From Onishia taeanensis (lineage in GTDB: Bacteria > Pseudomonadota > Gammaproteobacteria > Pseudomonadales > Halomonadaceae), in the NCBI RefSeq assembly GCF_900100755.1, contig NZ_FNCI01000004.1, positions 307,428 through 371,427 of the forward strand: a stretch of 64,000 nt of DNA, read 5' to 3'. A program made the position numbers and the translations under genes. This document shows positions 9,199 through 18,513 of the stretch, piece after piece; the first letter of the stretch is position 1, and the number at the start of each line of letters is the position of its first letter. The notes under the pieces are model-generated. The model worked only from the letters and a program-made list of their open reading frames with translations, did no database searches and was not told the DNA's origin.

Positions 9199-10381
9199 GG
9201 TAAAAACCGCTCAACGTCATGATCGTCAGATCGTCGGGCAGCTCCTCGTACCCCGGGGCATGCCCACTGATGGTTTCCTCGTCGTCTTCGGGAAGCCTGC
9301 CAAGCGACAGGCTCGTCCGCAGTGCTGCCAGATTTTCACAGCTCAGCACCAATTGCTCGAGTTCCTTGAGCCGCCCATCAAGCGTCCTGCCTGACAGGTA
9401 CTCCAATACTCCATCTGAACATAACCATAATCGGAAGTTTTGCGGCAGCGCACAACTCAAGGTTGGATATTCCACATTCGGGAACAAGCCCACCGGCATG
9501 CCTTCACCCTCAAGCGGCGCCACACTGCCCTCACTGACCAGTAACGGCATCGGCAACTGGGCCCCCAGCGAATAGTGCAGCTGTCGGGTCTGATGATCGA
9601 TGACCCCCACGAACATGGCCATATGCTTGCCGATCCCCGTATCCAAAAGCTCGCGGTTCAAGCCCGCCAGCCACCCGGCCGCCAAACTCTCGGGATTGGT
9701 ACCGTCCCACTCTCCAAGCCAGCGATTGCAAAGGTACTTAAGCAGCACGGTGACAAAAGCCGATGACGCGCCATGGCCCGAGACATCGGCAAAATAGAAA
9801 ACGCTGAAACGCGCATCAAAGCGCTGGTAATCGAGAAAATCGCCGGACAAGTACAGCGATGGCGCCAACCAGTAATCACAGGTCACACCGTTGAGTAACA
9901 GCGGGCGGGGCGGCAATAGCTTGCGTTGAATATGGCCCCCGGCCTGCTGGTCGAGACGCAGCATTTCCAGATGCGTCTCCAGGCTCTCGTTGAGCTCGGC
10001 GAGACGCTCCCGGTCACGGCGATTTTCCTCTGCCAACCGGCCATTCTCGATCACCTTGGCGATCATACGACGCAGGATGTCACCATGGCGCTGCGGCTCG
10101 ATGATGTAGTCGACCACGCCCGCATCCACGGCCTTGAGTAGATCACTGTCGAGACGACTGTCACTGACCGCCAGGGTCGGCAATCGGGCAGTCAAGGACG
10201 ACCAGTCGTGGGCCGGCACGGCTCGCACATGGGCGACAACCAGCTCGGTCTCGCCTGGCAGCTCCTCGGGCCGCTCGGCCGCAATCACCGCGAACGCGCC
10301 CTTGGCGACCACCTCGGCGAGGTCATCCCGCGCCTTGCCTGGCAGGTCGAGCACGCCGATCAGTATTCTTGGGCTGGCCAT
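9185..10381 (-). CDS. PP2C/SpoIIE-type phosphatase with a degenerate receiver domain
   Basis: A protein of about 398 residues: an N-terminal receiver-like domain (1-125), a short coiled coil (about 125-160), then a PP2C-type phosphatase (about 170-395). Phosphatase metal-site motifs are present: LSGDFLDY, FADVSGHGASSAF, LWLCSDGVLEY and PDDLTIMTLS. The receiver looks incapable of phosphorylation: the acidic pair after strand 1 is missing (ILIGVLDLP), strand 3 has VVAHVRA instead of an Asp, and the usual Lys before Pro is Glu (IIEP). I chose the ATG at 10381, preceded by a GGGGA/GGAG site. It likely acts on the overlapping STAS protein. Confidence 0.85.
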   Translation of the reverse strand: MASPRILIGVLDLPGKARDDLAEVVAKGAFAVIAAERPEELPGETELVVAHVRAVPAHDWSSLTARLPTLAVSDSRLDSDLLKAVDAGVVDYIIEPQRHGDILRRMIAKVIENGRLAEENRRDRERLAELNESLETHLEMLRLDQQAGGHIQRKLLPPRPLLLNGVTCDYWLAPSLYLSGDFLDYQRFDARFSVFYFADVSGHGASSAFVTVLLKYLCNRWLGEWDGTNPESLAAGWLAGLNRELLDTGIGKHMAMFVGVIDHQTRQLHYSLGAQLPMPLLVSEGSVAPLEGEGMPVGLFPNVEYPTLSCALPQNFRLWLCSDGVLEYLSGRTLDGRLKELEQLVLSCENLAALRTSLSLGRLPEDDEETISGHAPGYEELPDDLTIMTLSGFYHDEE

Positions 10382-10468
10382 GCACTCCGTCCCCTTATCC
10401 CTAAACAGATAACCGCGGGAGGGCGCCCCCTTCCCGCGGATCACTTCTGGGCCGCCGTCAGGCGCACG

Positions 10469-11278
10469 TTACGGCGTCGATGTCGCCTCGTCGCCGGCAT
10501 CGTCGACCTCGAAGTCGCTGTCGTCGAACTCGAAGCTGTCACTGGCGAAGGGGTCATCGCCCATCTGGCCGTCGTTGACTTCGAAGCGCCGCTGCTGCAA
10601 CCAGGCATCGCGAATGAAGCTGTAGCGGTCCCCCTGAACCAGCTGCTCCTGATCGAGCAGCCCAGCCCGCTTGTCGACCAAACGCAGGAAGGTCAGACCA
10701 TAGGCGACCTTATCTTCTTCCACATGAGTCACCGGATCGGTGTACATGTCCACCGGCAGGCCGGAGGTGTCGCGCACCGTGCTCGGGCCAAGCAGCGGCA
10801 GGACCAGATAGGGGCCCTCGCCGACGCCCCAGACGGCGAGCGTCTGGCCGAAATCTTCATCGCGCCCGGTGATGCCCATATCGCCGGCGACATCCACCAG
10901 CCCAGCCAGGCCGAGGGTCGAATTGATCACGAAACGCCCAGTGGCAATGCCCGCGTTGCCCCATTTCCACTGCAGCACGCTATTGAAAGCCGTGCCAACC
11001 TCACCGAGGTTGGAAAAGAAGTTACCCACTCCCGTCTGCACCGGTGCCGGCGTCACGAAGTCATACCCTTGCGCAATCGGCTTCAGGGCATAGCGATCGA
11101 GGGTGTCATTGAAGGCGTAGACCTTGCGGTTGAAGCCTTCCCAGGGGTCTTGCGGGTTACGCTCGGCGGTCTGAGTGCTGGCACAGCCGGCCATGCCCAT
11201 CACGGTACTCAGCAGGATGGCCTTGGCCATCACGCCCTGGATCCTGCGGCCTTCGGGCCTACGCGTACTCTCTTTCAT
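10469..11278 (-). CDS. mlaA: Outer-membrane lipoprotein MlaA (VacJ)
   Basis: MlaA removes misplaced phospholipids from the outer leaflet of the outer membrane and passes them to the MlaC shuttle. The 269-residue product has a lipoprotein signal ending in a GMAGC lipobox. The family core follows: DPWEGFNRKVYAFND, then NFFSNLGEVGTAFNS and FGQTLAVWGVGEGPYLVLP. The Asp-rich tail (about 30 residues) is typical of halophile proteins. I selected the ATG at 11278 because of the AAGGA site and the lipobox; the open frame extends upstream but without such signals. The mlaFEDCB genes are not nearby. Confidence 0.93.
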   Translation of the reverse strand: MKESTRRPEGRRIQGVMAKAILLSTVMGMAGCASTQTAERNPQDPWEGFNRKVYAFNDTLDRYALKPIAQGYDFVTPAPVQTGVGNFFSNLGEVGTAFNSVLQWKWGNAGIATGRFVINSTLGLAGLVDVAGDMGITGRDEDFGQTLAVWGVGEGPYLVLPLLGPSTVRDTSGLPVDMYTDPVTHVEEDKVAYGLTFLRLVDKRAGLLDQEQLVQGDRYSFIRDAWLQQRRFEVNDGQMGDDPFASDSFEFDDSDFEVDDAGDEATSTP

Positions 11279-11321
11279 CGACGTTCCTTGGCAGTCCTTC
11301 CCGCAATTCATCTTTCGGCCG

Positions 11322-12443
11322 TCATGTACGGCGCACCACGACGCAGCCGGCACTGTAGCCGGCTCCGAAGGAACACACCACCCCCAGCGCGCCGGCTTGC
11401 AGGTCGTCGCGGTGCAGATGGAACGCAATGATCGAGCCTGCCGAACTGGTATTGGCGTAGCGATCGAGAATGATCGGCGCCTGATCCTCACGGGGTGGCT
11501 GGCCCAGCACCCGACGCGCGATCAGGTCGTTCATGTGCTGATTCGCCTGATGCAACCAGAGGCGCGACAGATCTGCGGCCTTTTGTCCCAGGTCCTCTAG
11601 ATGCTGCTGAATCAGCGAGGCCACCAGGGGGCAGACCTCCTTGAAGACCCGCCGCCCTTCCTGAACGAACAGCTTGTCCAGCGCCTGGGAATCGGCATCG
11701 GTGACGCGGTTGAGGAAGCCCGCATTATTGCGGATGGCATTGGAGAACTGGGTGACCAGCCGAGTGCCAAGGATCTCGAAGCGCTCGCTGGCGCGGGCCA
11801 CGGCAGCGTCTTCGATCACCAAGGCGGTGCAGGCATCGCCGAAGATGAAATGGCTGTCGCGGTCGCGGAAATTGAGATGCGCCGAGCAAATCTCGGGGCT
11901 AACCACCAGCACGCGTTGCGCGCTACCGGCAAGGATCGCATTACGAGCGGCATCGAGGGCGAAGGTCGCCGAACTGCAGGCCACGTTCATGTCATAGGCG
12001 TGGCCGCCGGCCCCCAGTGCCGCCTGAAGCTCGACCGCCACCGCCGGATAGGCCCGCTCCAGGTTCGAGCAGGCGACGATCACCAGGTCGACCTCCTCGG
12101 CCTGAACCTGGGCGGCCTCCAACGCCTGACGCGCCGCGGCAAGGCCCATCTCGGCCTGTAGCGAGAGTTCATCATTGCCGCGCTGGGGCAGCTTTGGCCG
12201 CATGCGCTGCGGGTCCAGAATGCCCTCGGCATCCAGCACATAGCGACTCTTGATGCCCGAGGCCTTCTCGATGAAGGCAGTGCTCGAGTACTCGAGCGCC
12301 GCCCTCTCTCCGCTGGCGATGGCCGCTTCATGCGCGGCATTGTCGATATCTACCCAGGCATTGAAGGCCGCCACCAGGGCATCATTGTCAATGGCGTGGG
12401 GCGGCGTATAAAGCCCGCTGCCGGTGATCACTGCGGTCGTCAT
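11322..12443 (-). CDS. Beta-ketoacyl-ACP synthase III-like enzyme
   Basis: A thiolase-fold condensing enzyme of 373 residues, longer than housekeeping FabH (about 320). The catalytic Cys lies in NVACSSATFALD, His in LWLHQANQHMN and Asn in RYANTSSAGS. The architecture resembles the auxiliary KAS III proteins of pseudomonads, which accept medium-chain acyl-CoA from beta-oxidation and feed it into fatty acid synthesis; this subfamily call is from memory. The ATG at 12443 has AAGGA upstream and overlaps the hrpA stop codon (ATGA), so translation is coupled. Its neighbourhood lacks other fab genes, which fits an auxiliary role. Confidence 0.85.
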   Translation of the reverse strand: MTTAVITGSGLYTPPHAIDNDALVAAFNAWVDIDNAAHEAAIASGERAALEYSSTAFIEKASGIKSRYVLDAEGILDPQRMRPKLPQRGNDELSLQAEMGLAAARQALEAAQVQAEEVDLVIVACSNLERAYPAVAVELQAALGAGGHAYDMNVACSSATFALDAARNAILAGSAQRVLVVSPEICSAHLNFRDRDSHFIFGDACTALVIEDAAVARASERFEILGTRLVTQFSNAIRNNAGFLNRVTDADSQALDKLFVQEGRRVFKEVCPLVASLIQQHLEDLGQKAADLSRLWLHQANQHMNDLIARRVLGQPPREDQAPIILDRYANTSSAGSIIAFHLHRDDLQAGALGVVCSFGAGYSAGCVVVRRT

Positions 12444-15400
12444 TGGGTCCTTCCTGTGAGTTCTGCCCAGCGCTTTTCGAGACGCTTGGTGGAAACGGGC
12501 TCCAGCGTGCCGAGCTGCTGGGCGAAAAGCGACACACGCAATTCCTCTATCCACCAACCGAATTCGGTCAACTCAGGGTCCTCGGGGCCTTGGCGACGCG
12601 CGGCCTCGCGGCGTTTGGCAAGGCGTGTCTCGAAGTCCTGAATCTCCTGCATCAGCATCTGGTCCCGGTTGCGCTCCCTAGGAGCCTTCTCGAGGCGTAT
12701 CTGTGCGGCTTCCATATAGCGCGGATACTGCTCGAGCCAGCCACCCGCTTCGACCACGAAGCCCGGATGCACCAACCGCTGCATCTGTGCCTTTAGATCA
12801 CTGTACACCAGCGCCAAGGCGAAGCTGAGATTGCCCTTCAACGCCTTAGTCACTGCCAGATGGCCGTTAAGGGCGCGCTCGAGCACCTTCACCAGATGTT
12901 CGCCATGGGGCAGCAGTTGCTCGCGGGTCTCGGCCAGGCGCGCCTCGAGCGCATCCTTCGAGCGCGGCAGCGGGTCCACCGCCACCACCTGCAGGAACAC
13001 GGCCTCGACAAGATCGTCGATGAGCTGACGCTTGCTGCCTACCTTGGCGAACAGCAGAGCGCACTTGTCCAGCCCCTTCAAACGCTTGAGTTCACGCACC
13101 GCCTCGGGGGCACGCTGCATGGCGAGCCGCTTGATGCCATGGCGATGCGCCTCGCGGGCCTTGGCGGGATGTTCGACGAGCTCGACGGTAAGCCCTTCGG
13201 TGGCCTCGACCAGCGCCGGGAAGGCCTCGACGCGGATGCCGGCCTGGGTGGTCACTCGCGATTCGGGCAGGGCCGTCTCGGGCAGATCCTCGAGCACCTG
13301 CTGCTGGCCCGTGGCCTGCTCGGCCAGTGCCTGGGCACCCTCACTTGCCGCCTTGGCGAAGCGGCGCTCCAGCTCGACCGGATCACGGCCCTCGCCCAGC
13401 ACCTTGCCTTCGTGATCGACCACGCTCAGGTTCATGCGCAGATGGGGCTCGAGTTGATCGAGCTGCCAGTCATCGGGCCCCAGACGCAAGCCGGTCTTGA
13501 CCCGCAGGAAGTCACCGAGGGCGGCAGTCAAGGAAACATCATCCGGCGTCAGGGTCGCCAGGGCCGCATCCACCCAGTCGGGAATCGGCACCACCTGTCG
13601 ACGCACGGACTTGGGCAGCGATTTCATCAGCGCGATGCACTTCTCACGCAAGAGCCCGGGCACCAGCCATTCGAGCCGCTCGACGGGCAGTTGGGAGAGC
13701 ATCGCCGCCGGCACCGTCAGGGTCACGCCATCGTCGCTGGCGCCGGGCTTGAAGTGGTAGCGCAGCGGATAGCGCACTCCGCCGAGCAGGAGTTCATCCG
13801 GATATTGTTCCTCGGTGACATCCTCGGCACCGCGGGCCATCAGCGCCTCGCGGTCGAACTTGAGGATGTTGGGGTCCTTGGCCTCGGCCTTCTTGCGCCA
13901 GGCCTCGAAGCCCTTGCCGTTGATGACGTCGGCAGGCAGTCGCTGGTCGTAGAAGTCGAACAGCGTCTCTTCGTCGACCAGGATGTCGCGCTTGCGGGCG
14001 CGATCCTCGAGATCTTCGACTTCCTCGATCAGCGAGCGGTTATAGGCGAAGAAATCCGCCTTGGTGCGATACTCCCCTTCGACCAGGGCGCGGCGAATCA
14101 AGAGTTCACGCGCCTCGGCAGGAGCGATCGGCCCATAGTGGACGCGGCGCCGATTGACGATGGGCAGGCCGAACAGGGTCACCTGTTCGAAGGCCACCAC
14201 CTGGGCGCGCTTCATTTCCCAATGCGGCTCGCTATAGGTGCGCTTGACCAGATGACCGGCCAGCGGCTCGATCCACTGCGGCTCGATGCGTGCCACCTCG
14301 CGGGCGAACAGCTTGGACGTCTCGACCAGCTCACCCGCCATGATCCACTTCGGCCGTTTGCGACCGAGACCGGAGCTCGGGTGAATCTGAAACTTGCGAT
14401 TGCGGGCCCCAAGGTAATCGCGGGTCTCGAGCAACTGGCCAAGATTCGACAAAAGCCCGGTCAACAGCGCCTGGTGCATCGAGGTGGCATTCTCGCGGCG
14501 ACGCTTGGCGCGCGCTTCTTCGTCTTCCGGCAGCGGCTCCGGGGCCGGCACCTTGATACCCATGTCGTTAAGCAGCTGACGCAGCTGGCGGAAGGTATCA
14601 TGCCACTCCCGCAGGCGCAGATAGCTCAGGAAATGATCGCGACACCAGCGACGTAGCCGGTTGCCGGAAAGCTCTTCGCGGGCCGCCTCGAAGCCGGCCC
14701 ACAGGTTCAGCCAGGCGACGAAGTCGGAGTCTTGGTCCTTCCAGCGCGCATGGGCTTGGTCGGCCGCCTGACGCTTCTCCGCCGGGCGCTCGCGGGGGTC
14801 CTGAATGGCCAGTGCCGAGACCACGATCAAGGTCTCGCGCAGACAGCCCGACTCGGCGCCGGCCAGCACCATCCGGGCCAGCCTGGGGTCGATGGGCAGG
14901 CGCGCCAGGCGGCGACCCAGCTCGCTCAGGCGATTGCCCTCGTCGACCGCGCCAAGCTCGAACAACAGCCGGAAGCCATCCTTGATGAAGCGCGAGTCCG
15001 GGGCATCGACGAACGGGAAGGCCTCGATCTCGCCGAGCTTGAGCGACAGCATCGATAGAATCACCGAGGCCAGGTTGGTGCGCTGGATCTCGGGCTCGGT
15101 AAAGGCCGGCCGCGACAGGTAGTCGTCTTCGTCATAAAGACGAATGCACACGCCCTCACTGATACGCCCGCAGCGGCCCTTGCGCTGATCGGCACTGGCC
15201 TGACTGACCGGTTCGATGGGCAGACGCTGCACCTTGGCGCGGTAGCTGTAGCGGCTGATGCGCACCAGGCCAGGGTCAATCACGTAGCGTATGCCCGGCA
15301 CCGTCAGCGAGGTCTCGGCGACGTTGGTCGAGAGCACGATGCGCCGCCCTGCATGGGACTGGAACACCCGGTTCTGCTCGGCGTTGGAGAGCCGGGCATA

Positions 15401-16459
15401 GAGCGGCAGCACCTCGGTGCCCTTGAGATCGGCACGGCGCAGGGTGTCGGCGGTCTCACGGATCTCACGCTCGCCGGGCAGGAAGATCAGCACGTCACGC
15501 GGGCCATGCTGCCAGCGTTTCTCGCGCTCGATGACTTCGATCTCCTCGACCGCCTGCAGGATGCCCTCCTGCAGGGTGCGGTCCTCCTCGTCGTCTTCCG
15601 AGCGCACCAGCGGGCGATAGCGCACCTCTACCGGGTAGGTGCGCCCGGAGACCTGCACCACCGGCGCCGGGGTAGCGCTGCCGTCCTGCTGCGGGCGACG
15701 CTCGTCGGCAAAATGCGAGGCGAAGCGCTCCACATCGATGGTCGCTGAGGTGATGATGATCTTGAGGTCCGGGCGGCGCGCAGTCAGGCGCTTGAGGTAG
15801 CCCAGCAGGAAATCGATATTGAGGCTGCGCTCGTGGGCCTCGTCGATGATGATGGCGTCATAGCGCGACAGGTCCGGGTCATGCTGGGTCTCGGCCAGCA
15901 GGATGCCGTCGGTCATCAGCTTGATCAGGGTGGCATCGTTGGTCTGATCGGTGAAACGCACCTGATAGCCGACCTGCTCGCCCAGCGTGACATCGAGCTC
16001 CTCGGCCAGCCGCGTTGCCACCGAGCGTGCCGCCAGCCGCCGCGGCTGGGTGTGACCGATCAAGCCACGGCGCCCCAGCCCCAGCTCGAGACACAGCTTG
16101 GGAAGCTGGGTGGTCTTGCCCGAGCCCGTCTCGCCGGCCACCACCACCACTTGATGCTCGCGCAGCGCCTCGAGGATGTCATCACGGTGCTCGACCACCG
16201 GCAGCTCGGCCGGATAGTTGAGCGCGACCGGCTGGGCACGCCGCTTGGCGAGGCGCTGCTGGGATTTCGCCAGTTGCGGCTCGATATCGGCAAGGCCACG
16301 CTCGATCGGCTGGCCTTGCTTGGCCCGGCGCCTCAACCCGGCCAGGCGCTTGCCCAGTCGACGGGCATCGCTCAGCAGGCATTCATCGAGCTGCTGCTGC
16401 AGGGCATTAAGACGGGCGGTATCGGCGGCAGTCGGGGAGCGGGTCGTTGTGGTGCTCAA
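12440..16459 (-). CDS. hrpA: DEAH-box ATP-dependent RNA helicase HrpA
   Basis: A large helicase of 1339 residues (E. coli HrpA is 1300) that unwinds RNA and rescues stalled ribosomes. The helicase core occupies about residues 85-450, with Walker A GETGSGKTTQLPK, the DEAH box in IIDEAHERSLN, SATIDVERF and the motif VI segment QRKGRCGR. The HA2 and OB-fold regions follow, and the long DUF3418-type C-terminal half is intact. It overlaps the downstream KAS III gene by 4 bases. No frameshift is seen. Confidence 0.95.
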   Translation of the reverse strand: MSTTTTRSPTAADTARLNALQQQLDECLLSDARRLGKRLAGLRRRAKQGQPIERGLADIEPQLAKSQQRLAKRRAQPVALNYPAELPVVEHRDDILEALREHQVVVVAGETGSGKTTQLPKLCLELGLGRRGLIGHTQPRRLAARSVATRLAEELDVTLGEQVGYQVRFTDQTNDATLIKLMTDGILLAETQHDPDLSRYDAIIIDEAHERSLNIDFLLGYLKRLTARRPDLKIIITSATIDVERFASHFADERRPQQDGSATPAPVVQVSGRTYPVEVRYRPLVRSEDDEEDRTLQEGILQAVEEIEVIEREKRWQHGPRDVLIFLPGEREIRETADTLRRADLKGTEVLPLYARLSNAEQNRVFQSHAGRRIVLSTNVAETSLTVPGIRYVIDPGLVRISRYSYRAKVQRLPIEPVSQASADQRKGRCGRISEGVCIRLYDEDDYLSRPAFTEPEIQRTNLASVILSMLSLKLGEIEAFPFVDAPDSRFIKDGFRLLFELGAVDEGNRLSELGRRLARLPIDPRLARMVLAGAESGCLRETLIVVSALAIQDPRERPAEKRQAADQAHARWKDQDSDFVAWLNLWAGFEAAREELSGNRLRRWCRDHFLSYLRLREWHDTFRQLRQLLNDMGIKVPAPEPLPEDEEARAKRRRENATSMHQALLTGLLSNLGQLLETRDYLGARNRKFQIHPSSGLGRKRPKWIMAGELVETSKLFAREVARIEPQWIEPLAGHLVKRTYSEPHWEMKRAQVVAFEQVTLFGLPIVNRRRVHYGPIAPAEARELLIRRALVEGEYRTKADFFAYNRSLIEEVEDLEDRARKRDILVDEETLFDFYDQRLPADVINGKGFEAWRKKAEAKDPNILKFDREALMARGAEDVTEEQYPDELLLGGVRYPLRYHFKPGASDDGVTLTVPAAMLSQLPVERLEWLVPGLLREKCIALMKSLPKSVRRQVVPIPDWVDAALATLTPDDVSLTAALGDFLRVKTGLRLGPDDWQLDQLEPHLRMNLSVVDHEGKVLGEGRDPVELERRFAKAASEGAQALAEQATGQQQVLEDLPETALPESRVTTQAGIRVEAFPALVEATEGLTVELVEHPAKAREAHRHGIKRLAMQRAPEAVRELKRLKGLDKCALLFAKVGSKRQLIDDLVEAVFLQVVAVDPLPRSKDALEARLAETREQLLPHGEHLVKVLERALNGHLAVTKALKGNLSFALALVYSDLKAQMQRLVHPGFVVEAGGWLEQYPRYMEAAQIRLEKAPRERNRDQMLMQEIQDFETRLAKRREAARRQGPEDPELTEFGWWIEELRVSLFAQQLGTLEPVSTKRLEKRWAELTGRTQ

Positions 16460-16577
16460 GGCAACCTCATTGGCTAGAAGTCAGCGGCCCGCGAGGATAC
16501 GTCCATCGCGGGCCCGCCATTGTACCGCTCGCCCGGCGATGGTGCCTACTCGGTGGCCCACTCGGCTTCTGGCAACC

Positions 16578-18239
16578 TCAGGCCTGCGTCTCGCGCAGCT
16601 CGCGACGCAGCACCTTGCCGACGTTGGTCTTGGGCAGCTCATCGCGGAACTCGACGTAGCGCGGCACCTTGTAGGCAGAAAGCTGCGTGCGGCAGTAGGC
16701 GCGCAAGGTTTCGGCATCCAAGTCCGGATTGCGGCTGACCACGAACAGCTTGATCGCCTCGCCGCTGTTTTCGTCCTCGATGCCCACCGCCGCCGCCTCG
16801 ATCACATCCTCGTGGCCGGTCACGACATCCTCGATCTCGTTGGGATACACATTGAAGCCCGAGACGATGATCATGTCCTTCTTGCGATCGACGATGCGGA
16901 TGTAGCCATCCTCCTGCAGAACGGCGATGTCGCCGGTACGAATCCAGCCCTCTTCATCCAGCGTCTTGGCGGTTTCCTCCGGCAGATTCCAGTAGCCCTT
17001 CATCACCTGAGGCCCCTTGACGCAAAGCTCGCCGGGCTCGCCCAACGGCAAGGGCTCACCATCGGCATCGAGAACCCGAACCGAGGTGCCGGCCACAGGC
17101 TTGCCGATACTGCCCAGCTGGATGGCATCGACCGGGTTGAAGGAGACGACCGGCGAGGTCTCGGTCATGCCGTAGCCCTCGGCGATGGCACAGCCGGTAA
17201 CGCTCTGCCAGCGCTCTGCGGCGACGCGGGTCAGCGCCATACCGCCGGAGATGGTCAGCTTGAGCGGCGAGAAGTCGATCGACCGGAAGTCCTCGCGCTG
17301 GCATAGCGCATTGAACAGGGTATTGAGGCCGATGAAGCCGGTGAAGCGTGTCTTCTTGAGCAGCTTGACGAAGGCGTCCAGATCGCGGGGGTTGGTGATC
17401 AGCACCGAGTGATTGCCGGTCTCGACCATGAACAGGCAGTTAACCGTAAAGGTATAGATGTGATAGACCGGCAGCGGCGCGATGATCGTCTCGGTGCCCT
17501 CTCCAAGTGCCGGGCCAATGGCCCCATGCGCCTGTAGCATATTGGCGATCAGGTTGCGGTGAGTGAGCATCGTGCCCTTGGCGCGACCGGTGGTCCCCCC
17601 GGTGTATTGCAGGGCGGCGATATCCTCCGGGGAGCGCGCCACCTCCCGGTGTTCGAGTCGCCGCCCCCGGGCCAGCGCCGAGCGAAAGCTGACCGCCGTG
17701 GGCAGCGCATAGTGCGGCACCAGTTTTTTGACGTACTTGACCACGGCGTTGATCAGCAGCCGTTTGGCAACGCCGTGCAGGTCGCCAAGCTCGGTGACCA
17801 GCACATGCTCGATGTCGGTCTTGTCGAGCACCTTCTCCAGCTTGTCGGCCATATTGGCCAGAATCAGGATCGCCTTGGCGCCGGAGTCCTTGAACTGATG
17901 GGCCATCTCTCGCTCGGTATAGAGCGGATTGGTGTTGACCACCACCAGACCGGCGCGCAAAGCACCGAATACCGCCACCGGATACTGCAGCACGTTGGGT
18001 AGCTGGATCGCGATGCGATCCCCTGGCTCCAGTGCCGTTTCGTGCTGTAGCCAGGCGGCGAAATCGCCAGACAAGCGATCCAATTCGGCATAGGTCAGGG
18101 TTTGACCCATGCAGCTAAAGGCCGGCTTATCGGCGAAGCGATCCACCGACCTTCTGAAAACATCCACCACCGAGGTGTAGTCGTCGAGCCCTTCAAGGGC
18201 CGGGCCTGTGAGAGTCGCTGCACTGGCATGCTCGCTCAT
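16578..18239 (-). CDS. fadD: Long-chain acyl-CoA ligase (FadD-type)
   Basis: This enzyme activates fatty acids to acyl-CoA with ATP at the inner membrane, the entry step to beta-oxidation. It has 553 residues. The AMP-binding P-loop TGGTTGRAKGTMLTHRN, the AEGYGMTETSPVVSFNP segment, the linker GWIRTGDIAVLQEDGYIRIVD (residue run split here at GD) and the C-terminal catalytic Lys region ELPKTNVGKVLRREL are all present. The ATG at 18239 is chosen for the GGAG 8 bases upstream. The gene stands alone, so regulation cannot be inferred; the 270 bases upstream show no clear FadR site. Confidence 0.92.
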   Translation of the reverse strand: MSEHASAATLTGPALEGLDDYTSVVDVFRRSVDRFADKPAFSCMGQTLTYAELDRLSGDFAAWLQHETALEPGDRIAIQLPNVLQYPVAVFGALRAGLVVVNTNPLYTEREMAHQFKDSGAKAILILANMADKLEKVLDKTDIEHVLVTELGDLHGVAKRLLINAVVKYVKKLVPHYALPTAVSFRSALARGRRLEHREVARSPEDIAALQYTGGTTGRAKGTMLTHRNLIANMLQAHGAIGPALGEGTETIIAPLPVYHIYTFTVNCLFMVETGNHSVLITNPRDLDAFVKLLKKTRFTGFIGLNTLFNALCQREDFRSIDFSPLKLTISGGMALTRVAAERWQSVTGCAIAEGYGMTETSPVVSFNPVDAIQLGSIGKPVAGTSVRVLDADGEPLPLGEPGELCVKGPQVMKGYWNLPEETAKTLDEEGWIRTGDIAVLQEDGYIRIVDRKKDMIIVSGFNVYPNEIEDVVTGHEDVIEAAAVGIEDENSGEAIKLFVVSRNPDLDAETLRAYCRTQLSAYKVPRYVEFRDELPKTNVGKVLRRELRETQA

Positions 18240-18513
18240 GGGCGGATCTCCGCAAAGGCGCCGACACGACCGACGCACTGATCATTGTTGATGAAAGGCC
18301 GCCGTGTGGCAGCCGAGCCACCTGATTAAAACAAACGATTGAAACAGGTGTTAAACATCAATCAGACGTTGCCACTCTTCAAATCAGGACGCCATGCCAC
18401 TTTGGTCCTTATATCCTGCCAGCATAGTCCGATATCACGCCTGATAAAGCTTGAAGAAGCTATTAAGAAAGGGACGCTATTTTGACGTTAAGTCGTCTTT
18501 TGAGCCGGCTATG

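Noticed and set aside
12860..14656. 598-codon plus-strand open frame
   Set aside because: It is antisense to hrpA, has no recognisable domain, and is His/Gln/Leu-rich in the way typical of a shadow frame of a GC-rich gene.
16218..17306. 362-codon plus-strand open frame
   Set aside because: Antisense to hrpA and the acyl-CoA ligase, spanning both; no domain.
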